64,000 bases of DNA from Streptomyces lincolnensis (GTDB lineage Bacteria > Actinomycetota > Actinomycetes > Streptomycetales > Streptomycetaceae), in assembly GCF_021173675.1 (NCBI RefSeq), contig NZ_JAIHON010000002.1, positions 496,001 to 560,000 on the forward strand. Reading direction: 5' to 3'. The position numbers and the translations under genes were made by a program. The first letter of the stretch is position 1. Each line of letters begins with the position of its first letter. Below the pieces are notes generated by a model. It did no database searches. It was not told the origin of the DNA and worked only from the letters and a program-made list of their open reading frames with translations. Below are positions 32,310 to 41,636 of this stretch, piece by piece.

Positions 32310-34621
32310 GGCGCGCTCCCCAATGGCGCGCTCCCCAGCGGTGTGTCGCCAGTGGCCGGCCGTGAGTCACCGGTCGTCGGCCGTACGTCGCTGGTCGCCG
32401 GTTGGATGGCGCCGGTTGTCGGCCGGGTGTCGCTGGTTGTCGGTCGTGTGGCGTCGGCGGTCGGCCGTACGTCGCCCGTCGGCCGTACGTCGCCCGTCGT
32501 TCCGTCGACGGTGAGTCGGGTGCCGGGTGGGAAGCGGTTCAGGGCGTCGGTGGCGCCGACGACCGCGGGGAGTCCGAACTCCCTCGCCAGCACGGCGAGG
32601 TGGGACAGCGGGCTGCCCGTCTGGGCGACCAGTGCGGTGAGGCCGGGCAGCAGCGGGGCGAGCGCGGGGTCCAGTGTGCGTACGACGAGCACGGCATCGG
32701 CCGGCCGGGGCCCGGCGCCGTCCCAGACGGTCCCGACCGCGCGTCCTCCGGAGACCCCTCGGACGCCGTCGCCGCGGCCGTGGTCCCGCTCGGCGACGAC
32801 GGCGCCGTCCGCCGCCAGCCGGAACGCGTCCGGCAGCGGCGGAGAGACGGCTCGCGGCACCCGCGCCTCCAGGTCGGCGGGCGGTGCCCCGCCCTCCAGC
32901 ATCTCGCTGAGCTCCGCCCACCGGAGCAGCCCGACCCGCTCCACGGCGATCCCGGCCCGCCGTGCCGCCTCCCGCACGAGCCGTACCTGGAGCTCCTGCA
33001 CCCAGCGGATGCGGAGGCGGAGGGCTTCTCGGGGCGGGAGGGAGGCGGGGCTCGCCGTGGGCGGTCCTCCTCCGGCCAGGTCACTGGTCGGGTCTCCTGC
33101 GTGCGGGTGCGGGTCTTGCCGGGGTGTCCCGTCCTCGCGGGTCACGGGCCGAGGCTGGGTCACGGGCCGAGGCAGGGCTCCCGGCCGTTCCCGCAGACTC
33201 GGTGCCGTCAGAGCCAGGACGACCGGGTTCTCGGCGATCGCGTGGTCGTCGGGAAGGCCCCGGGCGCGGGCCCGGGCGAGGGCGGACAGGGCCAGGCCCG
33301 CGGCCGTACGGCCCTTCGGAGGGTCGCGCAGGAGCGCACCGGCGAGGGCCTCCTGCGCGTGCAGGGAGGTCAGGACGCGACGGGTCCAGCGGAGTTCCGT
33401 CCGGAGAGTGGGGGAGGGGAGTCCGGCCGGGGCGGGGACATCGGCCAGGTGCCGGTCGACGTCCGCGACGAGGTCCGTCGCCAGGCCGGGCAGCGCCGGG
33501 GTGAGCCGGCCCACCCGCCAGGCCGCGCCCAGCCGCCGCGCACCGGGCGCCGGATTGAGCAGCGTCGGCCACCGGTGTCTCGGCCCGACCACGCCGAGCA
33601 GCCGCAGGTCGGCGACGGCGCGTCCGCCGACCGTCGTCACCACGGGCACCGACCTCAGCAGCCGGCGCGGCACGCTGCCCACGATGTCGAGCGCGGCAGC
33701 CAGCCCCCGGGCCATGGGCGCCACCCACAGGTCCTCCTCCAGCGGAGTCAGCTGCTCCGGCAGGGTCTCCGCGACCGGTCCGGGCCCCAGGAGCCGTGCC
33801 CCGCGCTCCGGGCGCGCGGCCATCGCCGTGATCGGACGGCTCTGGAACAGCCACAGCCGCCCGTCCTCGTCGAACCCGAACTCGATGTCCTGCGGCCCGC
33901 CGAACACCCGCCGGGCCTGCCGCGCGAGCCGCGCCAGCCGGACCAGTTCGGAACGCGTGAGCGGCGATCCGGCCCCGGCGGGCTCCGTCCGCAGCAGCCG
34001 CCCGTGCCCGCCCAGCCAGTACGAGGTCCCGGCCTGCGCGCCGCTGACCAGGCTGTCCGGCCCGCCGCGCACCGCGCTCACCAGCATCCGGTCGGTGCGC
34101 CCCTCGACCGGGTCGGCACCGAACATCACGCCGCCGACACGGGCCGTGAGCATCGGCTGCACGAGGACCGCCATCGGCACGGCGGACCCGTCCGGCCCGT
34201 ACGCCGAGTCGAGCACGGTCCGTACGGCCGTACGGAACTCCCGCCAGCCGCGGACATCGAGCACGGAGTCGAAACGGCCCGCCAGCGAGGACTGCTCGGT
34301 GTCCTCCCGCGGCGACGAGGACCGTACGACGAGGGGGAGGACGCCGCCGTCGGAGAGCTCCTGCCAGGCCCGCCGCAGGGCGATCGCGTCGGTGTTCCCG
34401 CCGGGCGGGATCACGAAACCGGGGAGCACCGGCAGCCCGGCGCCGGCCGCGCGGGCGAGGTTGGCGGCCTTGGATCCGGTGAGTCCGGGGAGAACGGCGT
34501 CGGGATGTCCCAGCGGGACGGCGGCCGGAGCGTGCGCCCGCGCTCGGCCGGGGGCGACCTCGCCCCGGGCTCCTTCCCCCTCGCGTGCGCCTTCTCCGTG
34601 GCGTTCGTCGAGCGTCGTCAT
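32306..34621 (-). CDS. PEP/pyruvate-binding (PEP-synthase / rifampicin-phosphotransferase-like) protein
   Basis: 771 residues. N-terminal ATP-grasp domain of the PPDK/PEP-synthase type (VVRSSSPREDTEQSSLAGRF; FGGPQDIEFGFDEDGRLWLFQSRPIT), a central helical region (ETLPEQLTPLEEDLW), and a C-terminal swivelling domain with the phospho-acceptor His in TGSPLSHLAVLAREFGLPAVVG. Domain order matches PEP synthase and rifampicin phosphotransferase, but the central region is divergent, so the acceptor is unknown. The C-terminal 60 residues are degenerate RPTTGD repeats. ATG with GGAGGG upstream. Confidence 0.82.
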   Translation of the reverse strand: MTTLDERHGEGAREGEGARGEVAPGRARAHAPAAVPLGHPDAVLPGLTGSKAANLARAAGAGLPVLPGFVIPPGGNTDAIALRRAWQELSDGGVLPLVVRSSSPREDTEQSSLAGRFDSVLDVRGWREFRTAVRTVLDSAYGPDGSAVPMAVLVQPMLTARVGGVMFGADPVEGRTDRMLVSAVRGGPDSLVSGAQAGTSYWLGGHGRLLRTEPAGAGSPLTRSELVRLARLARQARRVFGGPQDIEFGFDEDGRLWLFQSRPITAMAARPERGARLLGPGPVAETLPEQLTPLEEDLWVAPMARGLAAALDIVGSVPRRLLRSVPVVTTVGGRAVADLRLLGVVGPRHRWPTLLNPAPGARRLGAAWRVGRLTPALPGLATDLVADVDRHLADVPAPAGLPSPTLRTELRWTRRVLTSLHAQEALAGALLRDPPKGRTAAGLALSALARARARGLPDDHAIAENPVVLALTAPSLRERPGALPRPVTQPRPVTREDGTPRQDPHPHAGDPTSDLAGGGPPTASPASLPPREALRLRIRWVQELQVRLVREAARRAGIAVERVGLLRWAELSEMLEGGAPPADLEARVPRAVSPPLPDAFRLAADGAVVAERDHGRGDGVRGVSGGRAVGTVWDGAGPRPADAVLVVRTLDPALAPLLPGLTALVAQTGSPLSHLAVLAREFGLPAVVGATDALNRFPPGTRLTVDGTTGDVRPTGDVRPTADATRPTTSDTRPTTGAIQPATSDVRPTTGDSRPATGDTPLGSAPLGSAP
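32310..32510. repeat. tandem repeats encoding the C-terminal tail
   Basis: Two copies of GGCGCGCTCCCCA (32310-32335), then degenerate units of about 18-24 nt around GTCGGCCGTACGTCGC. They encode (L)GSAP twice and RPTTGD/RPTGDV several times at the end of the PEP-synthase-like protein. The whole tract lies beyond the last conserved domain. Confidence 0.75.
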
Positions 34622-34991
34622 CGAGCACCCTCCAGGACCGGCCGCCAACAGGGGGGACGCGCGGGGGTGGCCCTGCGCCTGACGGCGGAACGAAGGATGG
34701 GACGGGCCGCTGCCGGTCCGGCGGACCGGGTCCGACGACAGCTCGCCTCCTGCTCCGATGATCCCACCGCAGTTCGGATCCTTGTAGCCCGTAAGCCACT
34801 TTTCGGACATATAAAGGAAAAATCAGTGCGGTGGTACGAGGGCGGATCGTGGTGCTCGTCCTGGCGAAGCATCCCGTGGTTCCTCCCCAGGCAGGAGAGC
34901 CGCGGCGGGCGGCTCGTCCGTGCGGAGGAGCGCGTGGAGGAGCGGGCGGGGGTGGGCACGGGCGGGCGCGGCGGGGGCAGGGGTGGGTGGG
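34622..34991. other. 370-nt intergenic region
   Basis: Lies downstream of the MocR gene and upstream of the PEP-synthase-like gene (both minus strand). It contains an AT-rich stretch near 34795-34830 (TTTTCGGACATATAAAGGAAAAATC on the plus strand, split across an unusual A/T run) that may hold the promoter. The minus-strand frame stays open back to an ATG at 34810, but has no ribosome site and no recognisable protein. Confidence 0.4.
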
Positions 34992-36419
34992 TCAGATGTC
35001 GGTCGGCGGCAGGATTCCGCAGAGGGCCTCGATCGCCGCGCCGTAGGAGTGCTCCGAAGGGGTCGCGTACCCCACGACCAGGCCGTCGTGCGCCGGCATG
35101 TCGGTCGCCGGGTGCCGGAACTCGGCGAGGCCGTCCAGGGCGATGCCCTGCCAGGTGGCGGCCTTGACCGTGGACCGCTCGGTGCCCGGCGGCAGCCCGA
35201 GCACCGCGTGCAGACCGGCCGCGACCCCGGTGATCGTCACGTGCGGCGCGTGCGTGGCGAGCGCCGCGACGAGCCGGTCCCGGCGGGCGCGGTACCGCTG
35301 CCGCATCCGGCGCACATGACGGTCGTAGGACCCGCGGGACAGGAAGTCGGCCAGGGCGAGCTGGTCCGGGACGCTCGCCCAGGCCTCGCGCTCGCCCTTG
35401 GCCGCGAGCACGCCGTCGACGTACCGCTCCGGAAGGACCATCCAGCCCAGCCGCAGCGCGGGGGACAGGCTCTTGCTGACCGAGCCGAGGTGGATCACGC
35501 GCTCGGGGTCCAGTCCCTGGAGGGCGCCGACCGGCTTGCGGTCGTAGCGGAACTCCCCGTCGTAGTCGTCCTCCAGGATCACCGCCCCACGCGCGCGTGC
35601 CCAGCCGACCACGGCCGCCCGGCGCGCCGGATCCAGCGGCCCGCCGGTCGGGAACTGGTGCGCGGGCGTGAGCAGGACGGCCCGCTCTCGGCCCAACAGG
35701 TCCGTCCGCGCGCCGCGTTCGTCCAACGGGAGCGGTACGGTCCGCACCCCGGCGGTGTCGAGGAGCTCCCGGTGGAAGCCCAGCCCGTACGCCTCCACGG
35801 CCAGCGGACCGCGCAGCACCCCGCCCCCGCCCTGGCCGAAGAGCAGCCGCAGCGCGTGGGCGAAACCGGAGCAGACGACGATCCGGCCCGGCTCGGTGCG
35901 CACGCCCCGCGCGCGGGCCAGGTACTCCGTGAGCGCCTCCCTCAGCTCCACCCGCCCGGCCGGATCGCCGGGCCCGAACACCTCGTTCGGCGCCTGCTGC
36001 AGCGCCCGCCGGTAGGACGCCAGCCACTCCGCCCGCGGGAACGCCGACACGTCCGGGCTGCCCTGCCGCAGGTCGTGCCGCGTCCCCCGCGCGCGTGCGG
36101 ACACCTTACGGCGCGCCTCTACGGCGGGACGCAGCGGCCTCGCCCGCTCCGCGACCCGGGTGCCCGAGCCCTGACGGGCGGTGAGCCAGCCCTCCGCGAC
36201 GAGTTCCGCGTAGGCGTCGGCCACCGTGTTCCGGGCGACCCCGAGGTCGGCGGCGAGCGAACGGTACGGCGGCAGCCGGGTCCCGGGCGCCAGCCGTCCG
36301 TCGCGCACCGCCTCGCGCAGCGCCCGGATCAGCGCGGCCCGCCGGCCACCGGGACCGGACAGCTCCAGATGCAGATCGGCACCGATCCGTTCCGCGGAAT
36401 TGACCCACGATTCCTCCAT
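34992..36419 (-). CDS. MocR/PdxR-type regulator (GntR HTH fused to aminotransferase domain)
   Basis: 475 residues. Winged helix at about 15-90 (LPPYRSLAADLGVARNTVADAYAELVAEGWLTARQGSGTRV), then a fold-type I aminotransferase domain (DVSAFPRAEWLASYRRAL; EDDYDGEFRYDRKPVGALQGLDP; PLP lysine in HLGSVSKSLSPALRLGW). Such proteins use PLP as ligand and often control vitamin B6 or amino-acid genes. Divergent from the AhpD-like gene only 47 nt away, which is probably its target. Confidence 0.93.
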   Translation of the reverse strand: MEESWVNSAERIGADLHLELSGPGGRRAALIRALREAVRDGRLAPGTRLPPYRSLAADLGVARNTVADAYAELVAEGWLTARQGSGTRVAERARPLRPAVEARRKVSARARGTRHDLRQGSPDVSAFPRAEWLASYRRALQQAPNEVFGPGDPAGRVELREALTEYLARARGVRTEPGRIVVCSGFAHALRLLFGQGGGGVLRGPLAVEAYGLGFHRELLDTAGVRTVPLPLDERGARTDLLGRERAVLLTPAHQFPTGGPLDPARRAAVVGWARARGAVILEDDYDGEFRYDRKPVGALQGLDPERVIHLGSVSKSLSPALRLGWMVLPERYVDGVLAAKGEREAWASVPDQLALADFLSRGSYDRHVRRMRQRYRARRDRLVAALATHAPHVTITGVAAGLHAVLGLPPGTERSTVKAATWQGIALDGLAEFRHPATDMPAHDGLVVGYATPSEHSYGAAIEALCGILPPTDI

Positions 36420-36424
36420 GGAAA

Positions 36425-36465
36425 TGCACCCTACTGTGGGTCTTTTCAGGTCGTAGCTTGGTGCA
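36425..36465. promoter_or_regulatory. divergent promoter/operator with interrupted inverted repeat
   Basis: TGCACCCTAC (36425-36434) and GTAGCTTGGTGCA (36453-36465) are inverted copies with a 3-nt insertion. TAGCTT (36454-36459) lies 8 nt before the AhpD-like ATG and looks like its -10, with no room for a ribosome site. A plausible MocR binding region. Confidence 0.5.
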
Positions 36466-36466
36466 C

Positions 36467-36973
36467 ATGACGACGAACACGACAGACGTGACCAGCACTC
36501 TTTCCGCCCAGGTCGTGGCCCGGAGGAACCGCCTGGACCTCGCGAAGTCCGCCCCGAAGGTCTTCCGCGCGATCATTGGCTTCGACGCCGCCGCCCGCCA
36601 GGGCCTCGACCCGGCCCTCGTCGAGCTGATCCAGATCCGCGCCTCGCACCTCAACCACTGCGCGTACTGCCTGCACATGCACACCAACGACGCCCGCAAG
36701 GCCGGCGAGAGCGAGGACCGGCTGCACCTGGTCCCCGTCTGGCGCGAGGCCCGCCACTTCTTCACCGAGCGGGAACAGGCCGCCCTCGCCCTCACGGAAG
36801 CCGTGACCCTGGTCGCCGACAACGGCGTCCCCGACGAGGCCTACGCGGGCGCCGCCGCCCACTTCGACGAGGAGGAACTCGCCCACGTCCTCGCCGTGAT
36901 CCTCACGATCAACACGTGGAACCGGGTGGCCCTGGCCACGGCGAAGGTGGCGGGGACGGACGAGCGCCGCTGA
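36467..36973 (+). CDS. carboxymuconolactone decarboxylase/AhpD-like peroxidase family protein
   Basis: 168 residues. The AhpD-type active site is HLNHCAYCLHMH (C65, C68, H72), the redox CxxC plus His of alkylhydroperoxidase-like proteins. ATG 36467 is chosen over upstream GTGs because TAGCTT is positioned for a leaderless transcript. It is divergent from, and likely controlled by, the MocR regulator. A possible role is peroxide or organic radical reduction linked to amine or PLP metabolism. Confidence 0.88.
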   Translation: MTTNTTDVTSTLSAQVVARRNRLDLAKSAPKVFRAIIGFDAAARQGLDPALVELIQIRASHLNHCAYCLHMHTNDARKAGESEDRLHLVPVWREARHFFTEREQAALALTEAVTLVADNGVPDEAYAGAAAHFDEEELAHVLAVILTINTWNRVALATAKVAGTDERR

Positions 36974-37005
36974 GCGTGCCGCTCCGGTCACCGCCCGCGG
37001 ACCGG

Positions 37006-38493
37006 CTACACGGTCATCGGCCGGTCGTACGGACCGATCGGCGCCGGCAGCCGTGAGCTGCCCGTCAGGTGACGGTCGACGGCCGCCGCCACCGCCCGCC
37101 CCTCCGCGATCGCCCACACGATGAGCGACTGCCCCCGGGCCGCGTCCCCCGCGGCGAACACCCCGGGGGCGTTCGTGGCGAAGTCGGTGTCCCGGGTGAT
37201 CGTGCCGCGGGGATCCAGCTCCAGGCCCAGCTGCTCGACGAGCCCGTCCCCCTGGTCAGGCCCGGAGAAGCCGAGCGCGAGCAGGACCAGGTCGGCGGGG
37301 AGTGCCCGCCCGCGGTCCGCCACCGGGCGCCGCAGCGCGTCCACCTCGACCAGATGCAGGTGCCGCACATGCCCGTCGGCGTCACCGGTGAGCCGGAGCG
37401 TGGACGCCGCGAACAGCCGCGCGTCGGCGTCCGCCGCCGGCGCGGTCGCCAGCTCGCCGGCCTCCTCGTGCGCGGCCGACAGCCGGTAGATCTTCGGATA
37501 CGTCGGCCAGGGGTCGGTGTCCTCGTCGCGCTCGGTACCGGGCTGGGCGTAGATGTCCAACTGCGTGACGGACGCGGCCCCTTCCCGCACCGCCGTCCCC
37601 AGACAGTCGGCCCCCGTGTCCCCGCCCCCGACGATGACGACGTGCTTCCCGGCGGCGGACAGCGGAGAGACCTCCAGGTCGCCCTCGCCCACCCGGTTGG
37701 CCAGCGGCAGATACTCCATCGCCTGGTGCACCCCGGCCAACTCCCGCCCCGGAACGTCCAGTTCACGCCAACGCGTGGCCCCCGTGGCGATCACCACGGC
37801 GTCGTACCGCGCCCGCAGTTCGGCGGCACCGATGTCCCGCCCGACCGCCGTGGACGTACGGAACTTCGTGCCCTCCGCCCGCATCTGCTCGATACGCCGT
37901 TCGAGGTGGTGCTTCTCCATCTTGAACGCGGGGATGCCGTACCGCATCAGCCCGCCGATCCGGTCGTCCTTCTCGTACACGGCGACCGTGTGGCCCGCCC
38001 GGGTCAACTGCTGTGCCGCGGCGAGGCCGGTGGGCCCGGAACCGATCACCGCGACCGTTCGCCCGGACAGCCGCTCCGGAGGCCGCGGCGGCGCGAACCC
38101 GAGCTCCCACGCCCGGTCGGCGACCGCCACCTCGACGTTCTTGATGGTCACCGCGGGCTGGTTGATGGCCAGCACGCACCCCGATTCGCAGGGCGCCGGA
38201 CACAACCGGCCGGTGAACTCGGGGAAGTTGTTCGTGGCGTGCAGTCGGTCGGCGGCCGTGCGCCAGTCCTCCCGGGACACCAGGTCGTTCCACTCGGGGA
38301 TCAGGTTCCCGAGCGGACAGGCCTCGTGGCAGAACGGGATACCGCAGTCCATGCACCGGTCGGCCTGCTTGCTGATGATGGGCAGCAGCGCTCCCGGGAC
38401 GTACACCTCGTCCCAGTCCCGCACCCGTTCCCCGACCGGCCTGCGCGGCCAGTCCTGGCGAGGCGTGGTCATGAATCCCTTGGGATCGGCCAT
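37006..38493 (-). CDS. gltD: glutamate synthase small subunit-like oxidoreductase (GltD)
   Basis: 495 residues. N-terminal Fe-S cysteines [13 protein letters not shown] (C47, C50, C55, C59) and [12 protein letters not shown] site [22 protein letters not shown] site [12 protein letters not shown], and the C-terminal FAADAARG-type FAD block ([19 protein letters not shown]). In glutamate synthase this subunit takes electrons from NADPH for GltB, but no gltB is adjacent, so it may be a second, orphan copy or serve another partner. ATG at 38493. Confidence 0.92.
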   Translation of the reverse strand: MADPKGFMTTPRQDWPRRPVGERVRDWDEVYVPGALLPIISKQADRCMDCGIPFCHEACPLGNLIPEWNDLVSREDWRTAADRLHATNNFPEFTGRLCPAPCESGCVLAINQPAVTIKNVEVAVADRAWELGFAPPRPPERLSGRTVAVIGSGPTGLAAAQQLTRAGHTVAVYEKDDRIGGLMRYGIPAFKMEKHHLERRIEQMRAEGTKFRTSTAVGRDIGAAELRARYDAVVIATGATRWRELDVPGRELAGVHQAMEYLPLANRVGEGDLEVSPLSAAGKHVVIVGGGDTGADCLGTAVREGAASVTQLDIYAQPGTERDEDTDPWPTYPKIYRLSAAHEEAGELATAPAADADARLFAASTLRLTGDADGHVRHLHLVEVDALRRPVADRGRALPADLVLLALGFSGPDQGDGLVEQLGLELDPRGTITRDTDFATNAPGVFAAGDAARGQSLIVWAIAEGRAVAAAVDRHLTGSSRLPAPIGPYDRPMTV

Positions 38494-38740
38494 GGGCGTC
38501 TTCCTTGCTCGCGCGTGCGACGCTTACGCGTCCGACGTGGCCGTGCGTCATCGAGCGGCACTCCTTCGGCCACGATACGTCCCCGTGGGTGGGGACGCAG
38601 AGCGTCGGACAGCGCTGTGCGACGGGCTTCTCCGGATCTTCCCGGGGCCGTGTCGGAGGGTCGCTCGGGCGAGACGCGGGGCTCCTCAGCGGGGCCCCTC
38701 AGGACGGCTCCCTCAGCACGGCTCCCTCAGAAGAGCTCAC

Positions 38741-39220
38741 TCAGGTGAGTGCCAGCACGTACGCCAGCGCGGCGGCGGCCGAGGCGACCGTGCGGACGTG
38801 GTTCCACAGCGTCCACTCGCGCACGTACGTCGGCCAGTACGCGGCCGCCTCCGGAGTACCCGGCTCCAGCCGGTCCAGCGCCTCGTTGCGCGGCACGTTC
38901 GCCACCATCGTCAGCCCGAACACGCCGAACAGATACAGCCCGCTGCCTATCAGCAGCTCGGCGGTCCCCTCGTCCGGCCACAGCACGAACGTCACCACCG
39001 CTATCACCGCGGACAGCACCGCCGACCCGGCGAACACCAGCATGAACGGCGGCCGCAACGCGGTCACGTTGATCGCGTGCATCGCGGCGACCCCCTGTGC
39101 GGGCGGCAACGCGGCCAGCCCTCGCATCACGAAGGTCGAGAACCCGCAGAAGACCCCGGCCACCAGACCGGTCCCGAGCACGCCCAGCACCGTCAGTACG
39201 AAGTACGGACCATCGATCAT
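38741..39220 (-). CDS. DUF1772 family membrane protein
   Basis: 159 residues with four membrane helices (about 6-30, 55-75, 84-105, 137-158) and the conserved NVPRNEAL motif between helices 3 and 4, typical of DUF1772/anthrone-oxygenase-like proteins. The enzymatic role in this genome is unknown. ATG 39220 has GAGGT a few bases upstream. Confidence 0.85.
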   Translation of the reverse strand: MIDGPYFVLTVLGVLGTGLVAGVFCGFSTFVMRGLAALPPAQGVAAMHAINVTALRPPFMLVFAGSAVLSAVIAVVTFVLWPDEGTAELLIGSGLYLFGVFGLTMVANVPRNEALDRLEPGTPEAAAYWPTYVREWTLWNHVRTVASAAAALAYVLALT

Positions 39221-39446
39221 GACGACCTCGATTCCCCCATCGGCCGAGCCCATGCCCGGCACCACCGTCACCACCAGTGAAGCCCGCCACGGCGACCGAT
39301 CCCATGCCCGATCCGCGCGAGGCCATACGCGAGCGTCCAGCCCGGCCGGCCCGCCCGGTCCTCCGCCGGCCTGTCTTCTGCTGCCCGGTCCTCCGCCGGC
39401 CCTTCCCCGTCGTCCACTCCCTGGTCCTCCCCGCCCACTCCGGTGC

Positions 39447-40202
39447 TCACCCGACTTCCGCCTCGGAGACACGCGTCCCTGTCGCGACCTCCGTCTCCGC
39501 CTCCGCGAGATCCGCCTCAGCCCCCGCCGATCTCCACCCCGCCAGCACCCCTTCCACGCCCGCCGCGATCCGCCGCCGCGCCTCGTGCCTGGCCACTCCG
39601 CTCATCAGCAGGTGGTCGTACGGGGTGTCCACGTGCCGTACGGAGGCCACGACCGCCGCGATCACCGCGCCCTCGGAGAACGCCCGCCCCGCCGCACTCC
39701 GCCCCACCCGTCCGCTGCCCCGCACCGAGGCATGCGCGGCGATCGCCCGTGCCCGCTCCGTCGGACACCCGGGGAACAGCCGCCCTATCTCCGCCGCGAA
39801 CGCCTCCGCGAACCGCACGTCCTCGGCAGCCCGCCGCCGCGCGTCCCGCGTCCGGCGCCGCCGTCTCGCCTCCGCGTCCGCCAGACACCGCGCCTCGGCC
39901 CGGGCGAGCCCCGCCTCCTCGACGAGAACGCCCTGTCGCTCGTACCGCCCCCTGCGCCGGTTGAACCGCACGACGACCGCCGACAACGAACTCTCCTCCC
40001 GCGAACGGCGCGTGAGCGCGGTGTCGCCGCGCGGCAGGAACACCAGGTGCCCCAGATCGGCGCAGTCGAGGCACCGCGGCGCCCCGTCCTCGACGACGAG
40101 CAGCGACAAGGGCCCACCGCGGCACTCCGCACAGTGCCGTCTCCGCAGGGGTTGGATCACGAGAAGTCCGGTACGGAACGCGGAGGTCATGGGGGAGGCC
40201 AT
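39447..40202 (-). CDS. DUF2293 domain protein with zinc-ribbon-like N-terminus
   Basis: 251 residues, basic. An N-terminal CAEC...CLDC pair (about residues 24-27 and 43-46) could bind zinc. The central region is a long Arg-rich helix, and the C-terminus holds the DUF2293 domain (FPGCPTERARAIAAHAS...GSGRVGRSAAGRAF; HVDTPYDHLLMSGVARHEARRRI). Probably nucleic-acid associated, by composition; no known function. ATG 40202 chosen; ATG 40190 is an alternative. Confidence 0.75.
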   Translation of the reverse strand: MASPMTSAFRTGLLVIQPLRRRHCAECRGGPLSLLVVEDGAPRCLDCADLGHLVFLPRGDTALTRRSREESSLSAVVVRFNRRRGRYERQGVLVEEAGLARAEARCLADAEARRRRRTRDARRRAAEDVRFAEAFAAEIGRLFPGCPTERARAIAAHASVRGSGRVGRSAAGRAFSEGAVIAAVVASVRHVDTPYDHLLMSGVARHEARRRIAAGVEGVLAGWRSAGAEADLAEAETEVATGTRVSEAEVG

Positions 40203-40344
40203 AGGGGTGTCATTCCCTTTCGCGGGCCCGGGACCACGCCTCGGACCGCGCATCGGGCCACGCCTTGGGCGGTCGAGAGGGCTGCCTCGACACCGCCCGC
40301 CGGGCCTGCGGGCGCCGCGCGTTCCGCCCCCGGCCTGACGCATC

Positions 40345-40995
40345 ATGGGCCCTGTGCGACTCGAAGCGATCACCTGGGACCGGCTCGGCGACCTCCTGGC
40401 CGAGCGACTGCTCGACCTGAAACCGGCTGACGGCAGCTCGTGGCCACGCATCGCCTTCGACGGCGCCTCCGCCGCCCGCCCCGGCGACCTCGCCGCCCGC
40501 GTCTCGGAATCCCTGCGGATACGCGGCCGTTCCTCCCTGGTCGTCGGCACGGAGGGCTTCCTGCGCCCCGCCTCGCTCCGCCTGGAGTACGGCCACCAGG
40601 ACGTGGACGCCTACTACGACGGCTGGTTCGACACCGGCGCCCTGTGGCGCGAGGTCTTCGGCCCCCTCGAACCCGACGGTGACGGCCGTGTCCTGCCCGA
40701 CCTGTGGGACCCGGCCACCGACCGCGCCACCCGCAGCCCCTACGTCCAACTCCCGCCCGGCGGCGTGCTGTTGCTGCACGGTCCCCTCCTGTTGCGCCAC
40801 TGGTTCCCCTTCGACCTGAGCGTCCACGTCCTCCTCTCGCCCGGTGCCCTGCGCCGCCGCACCCCGGAGGCCGAGCGCTGGACCCTGCCCGCCTTCGAGC
40901 GCTACACGGACGAGACCGACCCGGCGGCCACGGCCGACGTCCTGGTGCGCGCCGACGACCCGCGCCACCCGGCCTGGAACGGCTCGGGCGACTGA
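40345..40995 (+). CDS. uridine kinase-like protein lacking a P-loop
   Basis: 216 residues, similar overall to actinobacterial proteins annotated as uridine kinase (VVGTEGFLRPASLRLEYGHQDVDAYYDGWFDTGALWREVFGPL; PPGGVLLLHGPLLLR). However, the region that should hold the GxxxxGK(S/T) P-loop reads RIAFDGASAARPGDLAARV, with no Lys and no GK[ST]. ATP-dependent phosphorylation therefore cannot be assumed. A GTG at 40357 (VRLEAITW) may be the real start. Confidence 0.75.
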   Translation: MGPVRLEAITWDRLGDLLAERLLDLKPADGSSWPRIAFDGASAARPGDLAARVSESLRIRGRSSLVVGTEGFLRPASLRLEYGHQDVDAYYDGWFDTGALWREVFGPLEPDGDGRVLPDLWDPATDRATRSPYVQLPPGGVLLLHGPLLLRHWFPFDLSVHVLLSPGALRRRTPEAERWTLPAFERYTDETDPAATADVLVRADDPRHPAWNGSGD

Positions 40996-41088
40996 ACCGG
41001 CTGAACCGGCCGGGCCTGCCCTCGCTGGTGTCCGGCGGTTTCGATCAAACCGCTTTTATATGCGCACGCATGTAACTACGCTGACGTC

Positions 41089-41490
41089 ATGACGACTTCA
41101 TCGAGCGACCCCCTCCCCTTCAGCGACTCGGTCCGCACCCTTCTCGACGGCAAGAACTTCGCCAGCGTCGCCACCCTCGGTCCCGACGGCGCCCCGCAGA
41201 ACTCGGTGGTCTGGATCCAGCGCGAGGGCGACACCGTGCTCTTCTCCTCCACCGACGGCCGTCAGAAGGTGCGCAACCTCCGCCGCGACCCCCGCATCAG
41301 CCTGTCGGTCTTCGATCTCGCCGACCCCTACACCTCGGTCGAGATCCGCGGCACCGCCGAGGTCCTCCCGGACGAGGGCAAGCGGCTCCCGCACACGCTC
41401 TCGCACAAGTACCTCGGCATCGACCCGCCGGGCGAGAAGGACGACGAGGTCCGCGTCGTACCCCGGAAGATCGTGGGCTTCTCCGCCTGA
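41089..41490 (+). CDS. PPOX-class (F420/flavin) split-barrel oxidoreductase
   Basis: 133 residues, pyridoxamine-5'-phosphate-oxidase-like split barrel: FASVATLGPDGAPQNSVVWIQREGDTVLFSSTDGRQKVRNLRRDPRISLSV (residues about 24-75) is typical of small F420-dependent family members. The cofactor cannot be read with certainty. TACGCT (41077-41082) lies 7 nt before the ATG and there is no ribosome site, suggesting a leaderless mRNA. Confidence 0.88.
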   Translation: MTTSSSDPLPFSDSVRTLLDGKNFASVATLGPDGAPQNSVVWIQREGDTVLFSSTDGRQKVRNLRRDPRISLSVFDLADPYTSVEIRGTAEVLPDEGKRLPHTLSHKYLGIDPPGEKDDEVRVVPRKIVGFSA

Positions 41491-41636
41491 GACGGCGGGT
41501 GCGGTCCTCGTGCGGTCGGGTGCGGTCCGGGACGCGCTCCGGGTGCGGGTGTCCGGTGGCGACGCCAGAATGTAGGGCGCCGGGACTAGCGGTGCCCTCC
41601 GCGCCGCGCCGGCCGTCCGGCACCAGGAGGTACTCC

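Noticed and set aside
34622..34810. N-terminal extension of the PEP-synthase-like protein to ATG 34810
   Set aside because: The frame is open, but the added 63 residues are low-complexity and lack a ribosome site, while ATG 34621 has GGAGGG.
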